Assembly: GCF_001439925.1 (NCBI RefSeq)
Contig: NZ_LMBV01000016.1
Span: 36,593-100,592, forward strand
Length of the DNA: 64,000 bases
Direction of reading: 5' to 3'
From: Peribacillus muralis
GTDB taxonomy: Bacteria; Bacillota; Bacilli; Bacillales; DSM-1321
Shown in pieces: positions 57,548 through 64,000 of this stretch. Under the pieces are notes generated by a model. That model was not told the origin of the DNA and did not search any database. It worked only from the letters and a program-made list of their open reading frames with translations. Position 1 is the first letter of the stretch. Each line of letters starts with the position of its first letter. The translations under genes and the position numbers were made by a program.

Positions 57548-59095
57548 ATGCCTAATTTGGACCTGCATAAATATGAAAAAATAATGGAAATCCGTAACAT
57601 GAAGCTAGGAGACATAGATGAAATAATCGTTCTGCAATCCAGTTGCTTCCCTGGAATGGTTCCTTGGAAGCGAGAACAGCTTGAAAGCCATCTGCAAATT
57701 TTTCCGCAAGGGCAATTTGTTGCTGAATATGATGGGAAAGTAATTGGCTCATGCTCGAGCCTCATTATTAATTTTGACGAATATGATGATCGCCATACAT
57801 GGGACGATGTAACCGATAATGGTTATATCACGAACCATAATCCGGACGGGTATAATTTATATGGTATCGAGGTCATGGTCCATCCTAAATTCCGCCGGAT
57901 GAAAATCGGTCAGAGGCTATATGATTCAAGAAAAGAACTCGTTGCTCAGCTGAATTTGAAAAGCATCATCATTGGCGGTAGGATTCCCAATTACCATAAA
58001 CATGCGGAGGAGCTTTTACCAAGGGAATATGTGAAGGAAGTTCAATTACATAAAATATATGATCCGGTGCTGTCATTTCAGTTGTTAAATGGCTTCACGC
58101 TCATGAGGATCAATCCGAATTACTTGCCCGATGACTTGCAATCCAATAAATACGCTACGCTTATGGAGTGGAATAATGTTGATTATCAGCCGAAATCGAA
58201 GCGTTATTATAAAACTTCCGAACCAGTAAGGATTTGCGTCGTGCAGTACATGCTGCGCAAGATCGATTCCTTCGATGACTTCGCGAACCAAGTAGAGTAT
58301 TTCACTGATGTTGCTTCGGATGCCAATGCAGATTTTGCGGTATTCCCTGAATTGTTCACTACCCAGTTGATGTCATTCTTGAATGAAAGATCGCCAAGCT
58401 TGGCTGTGAGGAAGCTTTCGGATTTTACGGAGCAGTATATTGAATTGTTTACTACATTAGCGGTAAGGTATAATATCAATATTATCGGTGGTTCGCATTT
58501 TGTAAAAGAAGACGATGATAACATATACAATATCGCTTATTTATTCCGCCGTGATGGAACGATTGAAAAGCAATATAAAATTCATATCACACCGAATGAA
58601 AAAAAATGGTGGGGCATCAACGCAGGTGACCGTGTTCGTGTCTTCGATACGGATTGTGGAAAAATCGCAATACAAATTTGTTATGATATTGAATTTCCTG
58701 AGCTTGCTCGGATTGCAACAGACATGGGAGCAAAGATCATATTCACTCCATTTTGTACGGAAGACAGGCAAGGTTATTTGCGCGTTCGTTATTGTGCGCA
58801 GGCCCGTGCTGTGGAAAATCAAATTTATACCGTCATTTCCGGCACGGTCGGCAATCTGCCGCAAACGGAAAATATGGATATCCAATATGCACAATCGGGA
58901 ATTTTCTCCCCATCGGATTTCGAATTTGCCCGTGACGGCATAGTCGGGGAGACCAGCCCAAACTTAGAAATGGTTCTTATTGGCGATGTTGATTTAGAAA
59001 TCTTACGACGGGAAAGACAATCCGGGACTGTAAGGCAATTGAAAGATCGCCGCCATGATATATACAATTTGCATTATAAGAATGGCGAAAAATAA
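57548..59095 (+). CDS. GNAT acetyltransferase-nitrilase fusion, YhcX-like
   Basis: A 515-residue two-domain protein. Residues about 1-210 form a GNAT domain ([20 protein letters not shown] is the acetyl-CoA loop). Residues about 220-510 form a carbon-nitrogen hydrolase domain with the Glu-Lys-Cys triad: Glu in [11 protein letters not shown], Lys in [13 protein letters not shown], Cys in [12 protein letters not shown]. Length and order match B. subtilis YhcX. The substrate is unknown; an amide or nitrile linked to acylation is likely. The ATG at 57548 has a GAGGAAA ribosome site close by. pgcA follows. Confidence 0.93.
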   Translation: MPNLDLHKYEKIMEIRNMKLGDIDEIIVLQSSCFPGMVPWKREQLESHLQIFPQGQFVAEYDGKVIGSCSSLIINFDEYDDRHTWDDVTDNGYITNHNPDGYNLYGIEVMVHPKFRRMKIGQRLYDSRKELVAQLNLKSIIIGGRIPNYHKHAEELLPREYVKEVQLHKIYDPVLSFQLLNGFTLMRINPNYLPDDLQSNKYATLMEWNNVDYQPKSKRYYKTSEPVRICVVQYMLRKIDSFDDFANQVEYFTDVASDANADFAVFPELFTTQLMSFLNERSPSLAVRKLSDFTEQYIELFTTLAVRYNINIIGGSHFVKEDDDNIYNIAYLFRRDGTIEKQYKIHITPNEKKWWGINAGDRVRVFDTDCGKIAIQICYDIEFPELARIATDMGAKIIFTPFCTEDRQGYLRVRYCAQARAVENQIYTVISGTVGNLPQTENMDIQYAQSGIFSPSDFEFARDGIVGETSPNLEMVLIGDVDLEILRRERQSGTVRQLKDRRHDIYNLHYKNGEK

Positions 59096-59240
59096 AGAAG
59101 GAAAAGGGCTCGTGATGAGAAGAACGCAAAATTTGGTTCTTTTCATTTCGAGCCTTTGCTTCATTTATTGGAAAAAATGTGATAATTTTGTATGTGTAGG
59201 TCGAATACATAAAAACGGGGTTTGGGAGGAGATGTTGGAG

Positions 59241-60971
59241 ATGGAGTGGAAAAAGTTATACACCAAATGGGCAAGTTACCAGAATTTAAATGGGGAGTTA
59301 CGTGCCCTCCTTGAGGAAATGCAGCATGATGAAACAAAGCTTGAAGATGCCTTTTATAAGAACTTAGAATTTGGAACAGGGGGCATGCGCGGGGAAATCG
59401 GGGCTGGGACGAACCGGATGAATCTTTATACGGTAAGGAAGGCTACGGCTGGATTGGCCCAATTCATTACATCGTTTGGGGAAGATGCAAAAGAAAGAGG
59501 GACTGTGATCGCTTATGATTCAAGGCATAAATCTCCCGAATTTGCACTTGAAGCAGCAAAAACACTAGGGACCTTTGGGGTGAAGGCTTATTTATTCGAT
59601 GAATTGCGCCCGACTCCGGAATTATCGTTCGCTGTACGCGAGCTGAATGCTTTTGCTGGTATCGTCATTACGGCAAGCCACAATCCGCCTGAATATAATG
59701 GATATAAAGTTTATGGTCAAGATGGGGCACAACTGACGCCAGAGGCTGCGGATCAAGTGATTGGCCACGTGAATGCCATTGAAAGTGAGCTTGATATTGA
59801 GATTGAAGAAGTTGAAGCACTAAAACAGAGGGGCCTCATTGAAATAATCGGTGAGGATCTCGATGCAGCCTACAATCGGCAGTTGCTGATGGTTCCCGAG
59901 AATGCAGAATTGGCAGAAGAAATAGATGTGTCAATCGTTTTTACGCCGCTTCATGGAACGGCAAATAAATCGGTCAGGCGGGCATTGCAAAGCTTAGGGT
60001 ACCAAAATCTACATATTGTCAAGGAACAGGAGCTGCCAGATCCGGATTTTTCGACAGTCAAGTCACCAAACCCAGAGGAACCAGCTGCATTTGAAATGGC
60101 TATCGAGCTGGGAAATAAAGTCGAGGCGGACTTACTGATCGCAACAGACCCGGATGCTGACCGGTTGGGAATTGCCGTGAAAAACGAATCAGGCCAATAT
60201 GTTGTCCTGACGGGAAATCAAACTGGCGCCCTTTTACTTGATTATTTACTTGCCCAGAAAAAGGAAAAAGGGGAGATTCCAACAAATGGAGTCGTCTTAA
60301 AAACAATCGTTACCTCTGAAATAGGCAGGACGATTGCTAAATCCTACGGTCTGCATACGGTTGATGTTCTTACAGGTTTTAAATTCATCGCCGAGAAAAT
60401 CCAGCAATATAATGAAAGCGGGGAACATAGCTTTTTGTTCGGATATGAAGAGTCGTACGGCTATCTGATTAAGGATTTTGCCCGTGATAAAGATGCCATA
60501 CAAGCCGCAGTTCTCGCTGTAGAGGTTTGTGCTTATTATAAAAAACAAGGGTTGACTCTTTATGAAGGGCTACTGAACGTGTTTGAAAAATATGGTTTTT
60601 ACTTGGAAGGATTGCGCTCATTGACACTCAAGGGGATTGAGGGTGCAAAGCAGATATCAGGAATATTGAATCAATTCAGGCAAAATCCTCCTGCTCAAAT
60701 CGCGGGCAGCAGAGTAATCATCGAGGAAGATTATCAGAGCAGTAAGAAGCGTACATTGCTGTCAAACGCCGAAGAACTGATCGAGCTTCCGAAATCCAAC
60801 GTATTGAAGTATTTCCTTGAAGATGGCACGTGGGTATGCCTTCGTCCTTCAGGCACGGAGCCGAAAATTAAATTCTACTTTGGTGTTCAAGGGAAATCAA
60901 TGTCTGAAGCCGAGTCCAAGTTATCTGCAGTGATGACGAATTTTATGGAACAGATTGAAGCATTGGTTTAA
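59241..60971 (+). CDS. pgcA: Phosphoglucomutase/phosphomannomutase
   Basis: A 576-residue alpha-D-phosphohexomutase converting glucose 6-phosphate and glucose 1-phosphate. The substrate region [17 protein letters not shown], the phosphoserine loop [17 protein letters not shown], the metal loop [13 protein letters not shown] and the sugar loop GYEESYGYL are all present, with the phosphate loop [14 protein letters not shown] near the end. B. subtilis PgcA feeds UDP-glucose formation for glycolipid and teichoic acid glucosylation, which links it to the UgtP-like gene at 21 kb. Start at 59241, 9 bases after GAGGAG; ATG 59232 is too close to the site. Confidence 0.95.
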   Translation: MEWKKLYTKWASYQNLNGELRALLEEMQHDETKLEDAFYKNLEFGTGGMRGEIGAGTNRMNLYTVRKATAGLAQFITSFGEDAKERGTVIAYDSRHKSPEFALEAAKTLGTFGVKAYLFDELRPTPELSFAVRELNAFAGIVITASHNPPEYNGYKVYGQDGAQLTPEAADQVIGHVNAIESELDIEIEEVEALKQRGLIEIIGEDLDAAYNRQLLMVPENAELAEEIDVSIVFTPLHGTANKSVRRALQSLGYQNLHIVKEQELPDPDFSTVKSPNPEEPAAFEMAIELGNKVEADLLIATDPDADRLGIAVKNESGQYVVLTGNQTGALLLDYLLAQKKEKGEIPTNGVVLKTIVTSEIGRTIAKSYGLHTVDVLTGFKFIAEKIQQYNESGEHSFLFGYEESYGYLIKDFARDKDAIQAAVLAVEVCAYYKKQGLTLYEGLLNVFEKYGFYLEGLRSLTLKGIEGAKQISGILNQFRQNPPAQIAGSRVIIEEDYQSSKKRTLLSNAEELIELPKSNVLKYFLEDGTWVCLRPSGTEPKIKFYFGVQGKSMSEAESKLSAVMTNFMEQIEALV

Positions 60972-60983
60972 GGAAACACACAT

Positions 60984-61042
60984 CTTTACAAACTGTAGAC
61001 AAACTCGAGAATGATCGAGTGTTGTCTATAGTTTTTTTGTGG
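60984..61042 (+). terminator. Terminator after pgcA, at the head of repeat copy 3
   Basis: ACTGTAGACAA and ACTCGA pair with TCGAGT and TTGTCTATAGT, followed by seven T. The hairpin has the same core (GACAAACTCGA-AATGAT) as the terminator at 35089-35140. Confidence 0.88.
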
Positions 61043-61057
61043 TTATGTACGTAGACC

Positions 61058-61195
61058 GTTTCATTGCACTGCAGGCGCTCCCTTTCCGCTGGCGGTCCGT
61101 AAGCCTCCGTGGCTTTCAGCCTGCGGGGTCTCCCCTTAACCGCATGTCCCGCAGGAGTCTTGCTTTCACTCCGTGTGATAACTAAGATGGAATGG
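61058..61195 (+). repeat. GC-rich intergenic repeat element, copy 3
   Basis: Begins CGTTTCATTGCACTGCAGGC as in copy 2, then GGCGGTCCGTAAGCCTCC, CCTGCGG (61121-61127) and CCGCAGG (61150-61156) as a perfect inverted repeat, ending near CTAAGATGGAATGG. Frames inside it are not genes. Confidence 0.85.
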
Positions 61196-61452
61196 CCAGT
61201 TTACAGTTTTGAAAAATGGACTTTATCCGTTTCATTGCGCTACAGCACTTATTCCAATGCCGGTTCAGAAGCCTTCCAATATTATCGGGAAAATTTCGTT
61301 TTTTTTGTCAGGAAAGGTGATTTGACCTCGATAAATATTTAGGAAACTGAAACATTTAATTACAACCATCCTGCTTTGATTTTGGTATACTGGATTGGCG
61401 AGTGATGGGAGTCAATCGAAAAGAGATAGAAGGACAAATGGAGGGGTTATTC

Positions 61453-61980
61453 ATGAAATTAGTCATCATTAATGGTTCACCACGTAAAAAAGGGCGTACA
61501 GGGATTGCATCACGTTACATATCCAATAAATATGGAGCTGAACTTATCGACTTAAGCAATAGTGAGATTCCTTTGTATTCAGGTGAGGGTGAACAATATC
61601 AATTGGAAGTGATCCAAGGCCTTCGTAAAAGCATCGAGGAAGCGGATGGAGTGATTCTTGCTACTCCCGAATATCATGGTTCAATGAGTGGTGCTTTGAA
61701 AAACGCCTTGGACTTTCTTAGCAGCGAGCAATTCGCTCATAAACCAGTCGCATTACTGGCTGTTTCCGGTGGAGGGAAGGGCGGGATCAACGCTCTCAAT
61801 TCCGTGAGGACCGTTGGGCGCAGCCTCTATGCAAATGTAATCCCGAAACAATTGGTTCTTGATCCACATTGCTTCGATTATGAAAAAGATGGTTTATTCG
61901 AAGAGTCAGCCGTACTTGTAGAAGGCTTACTCGAGGAACTTAAAATGTATGCAACTGCATATGCGACAATAAAAAAATGA
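61453..61980 (+). CDS. azr: NADPH-dependent FMN reductase, azobenzene reductase YhdA-like
   Basis: A 175-residue flavodoxin-fold enzyme. The FMN phosphate loop is INGSPRKKGRTGIA; the isoalloxazine contacts are ATPEYHGSMSGALKNALDFL and the following SGGGKGGINALNSVRTV. It closely resembles B. subtilis YhdA (Azr). GGAGGGG stands 7 bases before the ATG at 61453. The neighbour YhdB-like gene supports the assignment by order. It is a different family from the two AzoR proteins at 35-41 kb. Confidence 0.92.
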   Translation: MKLVIINGSPRKKGRTGIASRYISNKYGAELIDLSNSEIPLYSGEGEQYQLEVIQGLRKSIEEADGVILATPEYHGSMSGALKNALDFLSSEQFAHKPVALLAVSGGGKGGINALNSVRTVGRSLYANVIPKQLVLDPHCFDYEKDGLFEESAVLVEGLLEELKMYATAYATIKK

Positions 61981-61988
61981 TGAAATGA

Positions 61989-62027
61989 GGGTCAGGTATT
62001 TATATACCTGACCCTTCCTTGTTTTTT
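61989..62027 (+). terminator. Terminator after azr
   Basis: GGGTCAGGTAT pairs perfectly with ATACCTGACCC around TTAT, followed by TTCCTTG and a T-run. Confidence 0.92.
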
Positions 62028-62110
62028 TATGGGTTTCACCAGCCAAAGTTTATCCCTAAAAATCCAACTTCTTGTATATATTTTCCCGTTTTGCAGAAAC
62101 TATAGGTGAT

Positions 62111-62353
62111 TTAGCCTGGAAGTTCATTTAAATAAGCATTTGTTTTTTCTGCTGCATGGTCCAAGTAACGAAGCAGTGCATACAGCTGAGATTGTACGAC
62201 TTGATAATCATGCTCGAACCTGTAGGCGTGTAAAAAATGCTCGATTTTCTTCGAAAGAATGTGATCTTTCGTGCGTACCATCAATATTAACAAGCTGTCC
62301 CAATCTGAACGATGTGTGTGAAACAATGCTTGATCATAATCCGCGATCCTCAT
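62111..62353 (-). CDS. yhdB: YhdB-like protein
   Basis: An 80-residue soluble helical protein (MRIADYDQALFHTHRSDWDS; LLILMVRTKDHILSKKIEHF) of unknown function, like B. subtilis YhdB in size and place beside yhdA. AAGGGGGAG precedes the ATG by 9 bases. It is convergent with azr and divergent from the carboxypeptidase gene. Confidence 0.75.
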   Translation of the reverse strand: MRIADYDQALFHTHRSDWDSLLILMVRTKDHILSKKIEHFLHAYRFEHDYQVVQSQLYALLRYLDHAAEKTNAYLNELPG

Positions 62354-62483
62354 GTAGTTCTCCCCCTTATTAAGGAGCTATTTGTATTTTGTTCAGTTCG
62401 GGACAGAACTTCTCCTAACAATAAGTGGCGATGTATTTGGAGCGCGGTTGTTGCTTTTTACCTGAATAAAAAAAGGTGAGTAG

Positions 62484-63452
62484 ATGAAGAAAATAATGCT
62501 GGCCGGATTGTTGGCCCTGCTTTTTTTTCCGGAAACGATTCTGGCAGAAACGGTATATTCCCCTGAGCGCATGGAGTTGGACCTGAAGGGAATACAGGAA
62601 GAATATAAATTGGACGTACAAATAATCGGACAAACGGAAAAAGGCAAAAATATAAAGGCAGTCAAGTTAGGAAATGGGAAAAAAACGATATTACTTGTTG
62701 GATCACATCATGGACGGGAATGGCTAAGCTCCAAACTTTTAGTGACGATGCTTGAAGACTATGCAGCCGCTTATCGTATGGGCAAGCCTGTCGGAGGTTA
62801 TCCTTCGGAATTATTGGACCAAGTCAGCATTTGGTTCATCCCCATGTTAAATCCGGATGGGGTAAGTATCCAGCAAGGCGATTTATCAAGCTTGAATGTT
62901 CTTGAAAAGGTGTCCGTCTGGAAGATGAACAGGTATAGCAACAATTGGTCACGATGGAAGGCTAATGCCAAAGGAATCGATTTGAATAGGCAATACCCGG
63001 CTGGATGGAAAGAGGTCATGAGCCATGAAACGGAACCAACTTATCAATTTTATAAAGGGGAACATCCCCTTCAAGCAGCCGAGGTAAAGGCGCTTGTGAA
63101 ATTCACTAAGGAAATTGATCCGCTTATTGCGGTTTCCTACCATACCTCGGGAAGGGAAATCTTTTGGCATTATAACAATAAACGCGGAAATATGGCGAGG
63201 GATTATGGGATAGCCAAAAAAACAGCGGATTTGACTGGTTATGAACTGACCTTTCCCGAAATGGAAGCGGTGGGCAGCGGATTTACCGATTGGTTCATCA
63301 CTGAGTTCAATCGTCCCGGTATGACAATCGAGCTTAGTTATTTAGTGGATGAAACGAATCCACCAATGACTGTATTTCCCGAGGAATGGGAAAGGAACCG
63401 TTCAATTGGAATCATGCTTGCAAAAGAAGCGAACCAGGTGCATAACAAATGA
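62484..63452 (+). CDS. Secreted M14 zinc carboxypeptidase (gamma-D-glutamyl-diamino acid peptidase-like)
   Basis: A 322-residue protein with a signal peptide (KKIMLAGLLALLFFPETILA, cleavage after LAE or near). Zinc ligands: His and Glu in GSHHGREW and His in VSYHTSGRE. Substrate Arg is in GIDLNRQYP and the general base Glu in MTIELSYLVDE. Related bacillus enzymes cut gamma-D-Glu-diaminopimelate bonds of peptidoglycan, while others are ordinary carboxypeptidases; the sequence alone does not decide. AAAGGTGAGT precedes the ATG. The DUF3889 gene follows 50 bases later, perhaps in one unit. Confidence 0.9.
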   Translation: MKKIMLAGLLALLFFPETILAETVYSPERMELDLKGIQEEYKLDVQIIGQTEKGKNIKAVKLGNGKKTILLVGSHHGREWLSSKLLVTMLEDYAAAYRMGKPVGGYPSELLDQVSIWFIPMLNPDGVSIQQGDLSSLNVLEKVSVWKMNRYSNNWSRWKANAKGIDLNRQYPAGWKEVMSHETEPTYQFYKGEHPLQAAEVKALVKFTKEIDPLIAVSYHTSGREIFWHYNNKRGNMARDYGIAKKTADLTGYELTFPEMEAVGSGFTDWFITEFNRPGMTIELSYLVDETNPPMTVFPEEWERNRSIGIMLAKEANQVHNK

Positions 63453-63502
63453 ACAATCTTACATAATAATACTTAAGAGTAACCTACGAGGAGGAAAAGC
63501 TT

Positions 63503-63820
63503 TTGAAAAAAGTCATCATGATGTTACTGGGAGTATTTCTATTTATACACGCCGGATCGATTTCAACCGAAGCCTCCGAAAAGCCCGATTATGAAAAATA
63601 CGGAAAGATTGCAATTGCCGTCGTCCAGGCTGATTATCCAGAAAATGAAGTAACTGATTATGAATACAAAGGCAGAAAAACAGTAGCGAAGAATTTTGTC
63701 GAAGACGGTTTCAAATTTTTAGTCGCAACTAAAGGAACGGAGTTCAATGTCATCGTGACCGTGCAACATGATTTGCGGAACAAAAAATTGCTTAGTTTAA
63801 AGGTTACCGAGCAAAAATGA
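63503..63820 (+). CDS. Secreted DUF3889 domain protein
   Basis: A 105-residue protein with a signal peptide (KKVIMMLLGVFLFIHAGSIS, then TEA) and a compact domain (DYEKYGKIAIAVVQADYPEN; YKGRKTVAKNFVEDGFKFLV). It fits DUF3889, a family of small exported Bacillus proteins of unknown function. TTG start with GAGGAGG 8 bases upstream, both unambiguous. A terminator follows. Confidence 0.85.
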   Translation: MKKVIMMLLGVFLFIHAGSISTEASEKPDYEKYGKIAIAVVQADYPENEVTDYEYKGRKTVAKNFVEDGFKFLVATKGTEFNVIVTVQHDLRNKKLLSLKVTEQK

Positions 63821-63861
63821 AAGTAAGATCAGCTTACATAGATAAACATGCCCTGTGCCGA

Positions 63862-63891
63862 ACATCTTCGCCTCCAGAAGATGTTTTTTTG
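63862..63891 (+). terminator. Terminator after the DUF3889 gene
   Basis: ACATCTTC pairs with GAAGATGT around GCCTCCA, followed by a T-run. The intron-like sequence begins within a few bases. Confidence 0.88.
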
Positions 63892-63894
63892 CTT

Positions 63895-64000
63895 GTGTGC
63901 CAGGCATGGCATCTATCTAGGTGGTGAAAGACCACTGTGGGGGTACACATCGACCAACCACTAAGGAAGCGCAAGGTACTTATCGTGAGGTAAGGGCTGG
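63895..64000 (+). ncRNA. 5' end of a group II (class C) intron, cut by the window edge
   Basis: The sequence GTGTGCCAGGCATGG, followed by ATCTATCTAGGTGGTGAAAG and, later, AACCACTAAGG.AGCGCAAGG, resembles the 5' start and domain I of bacterial group IIC introns, which begin GTGYGCCCGGCATGGG. It starts 4-5 bases after a terminator T-run on the same strand, which is the known insertion preference of class C introns. The rest of the ribozyme and any reverse transcriptase gene would lie beyond base 64000. Confidence 0.75.

Noticed and set aside
61109..61342. 77-codon frame behind pgcA
   Set aside because: It starts inside repeat copy 3 and has no ribosome site.

Overview
The window looks like chromosomal DNA of a spore-forming Bacillaceae bacterium, most likely of the Peribacillus (former Bacillus simplex) type. 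This is inferred from AT-rich DNA, strong AGGAGG-type ribosome binding sites with ATG, GTG and TTG starts, Rho-independent terminators after most operons, and the order of genes matching B. subtilis yhcT, yhcU, yhcX, pgcA, yhdA (azr) and yhdB at 55-62 kb. A Spo0E-like and a CotQ-like protein fit a spore former. No rRNA or tRNA genes were seen.

Layout. 1-2.8 kb: end of a sugar-type catabolic operon (acetyl xylan esterase-like, DUF4127, NanE). 3.2-17 kb: an acyl-CoA catabolic island with two sigma-54 activators, two near-perfect -24/-12 promoters, three crotonases, an acyl-CoA ligase, an acyl-CoA dehydrogenase and an MFS carrier, followed by a thiamine-diphosphate 2-oxoacid decarboxylase. 17-22 kb: small Spo0E-like gene, hexapeptide acyltransferase, a degraded gene, polysaccharide deacetylase, DedA and an MGDG/UgtP-type glycosyltransferase. 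22-31 kb: Mpg, a 14-TM exporter with paired operators, proC, a glycolate/D-lactate oxidase-type flavoprotein, a 41-bp tandem repeat, ald, ecsC-like gene and an AdeR-like activator. 31-34 kb: two PiT phosphate permease paralogues around a DUF47 gene. 34-41.5 kb: aldo/keto reductase, two azoreductases, two HxlR/DUF24 regulators, an NmrA-like reductase and a second DHA2 exporter, which looks like an electrophile/quinone response region.

42-51 kb: a sugar phosphate operon (zwf, tkt, short-type gnd, transaldolase, pgi) preceded by a small unknown operon and a frameshifted, truncated glpX. The zwf promoter, the promoter of the small operon and the promoter of the first azoreductase share one architecture: a sigma-A promoter with a 17-bp spacer and a GTTAY-ATAAA-RTA-type site 1-2 bases after the -10. 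I infer a common DUF24-type repressor. The gene content resembles the dissimilatory part of the ribulose monophosphate pathway, although hps and phi are not in the window.

51-64 kb: pirin, a small GlsB/YeaQ membrane protein, a berberine-bridge-type flavoprotein, RluA-type pseudouridine synthase, YhcU-like protein, membrane-anchored thioredoxin-fold protein, GNAT-nitrilase fusion, phosphoglucomutase, azobenzene reductase, YhdB-like protein, M14 carboxypeptidase and a DUF3889 protein. The last 106 bases read as the 5' end of a group IIC intron sitting directly behind a terminator.

Repeats: a GC-rich intergenic element occurs three times (near 11.0, 35.2 and 61.1 kb); two copies carry the same terminator hairpin in front. 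The strongest leads are the twin sigma-54 promoters with identical 55-bp site spacing, the shared operator set at 35-44 kb, and the three-copy element.
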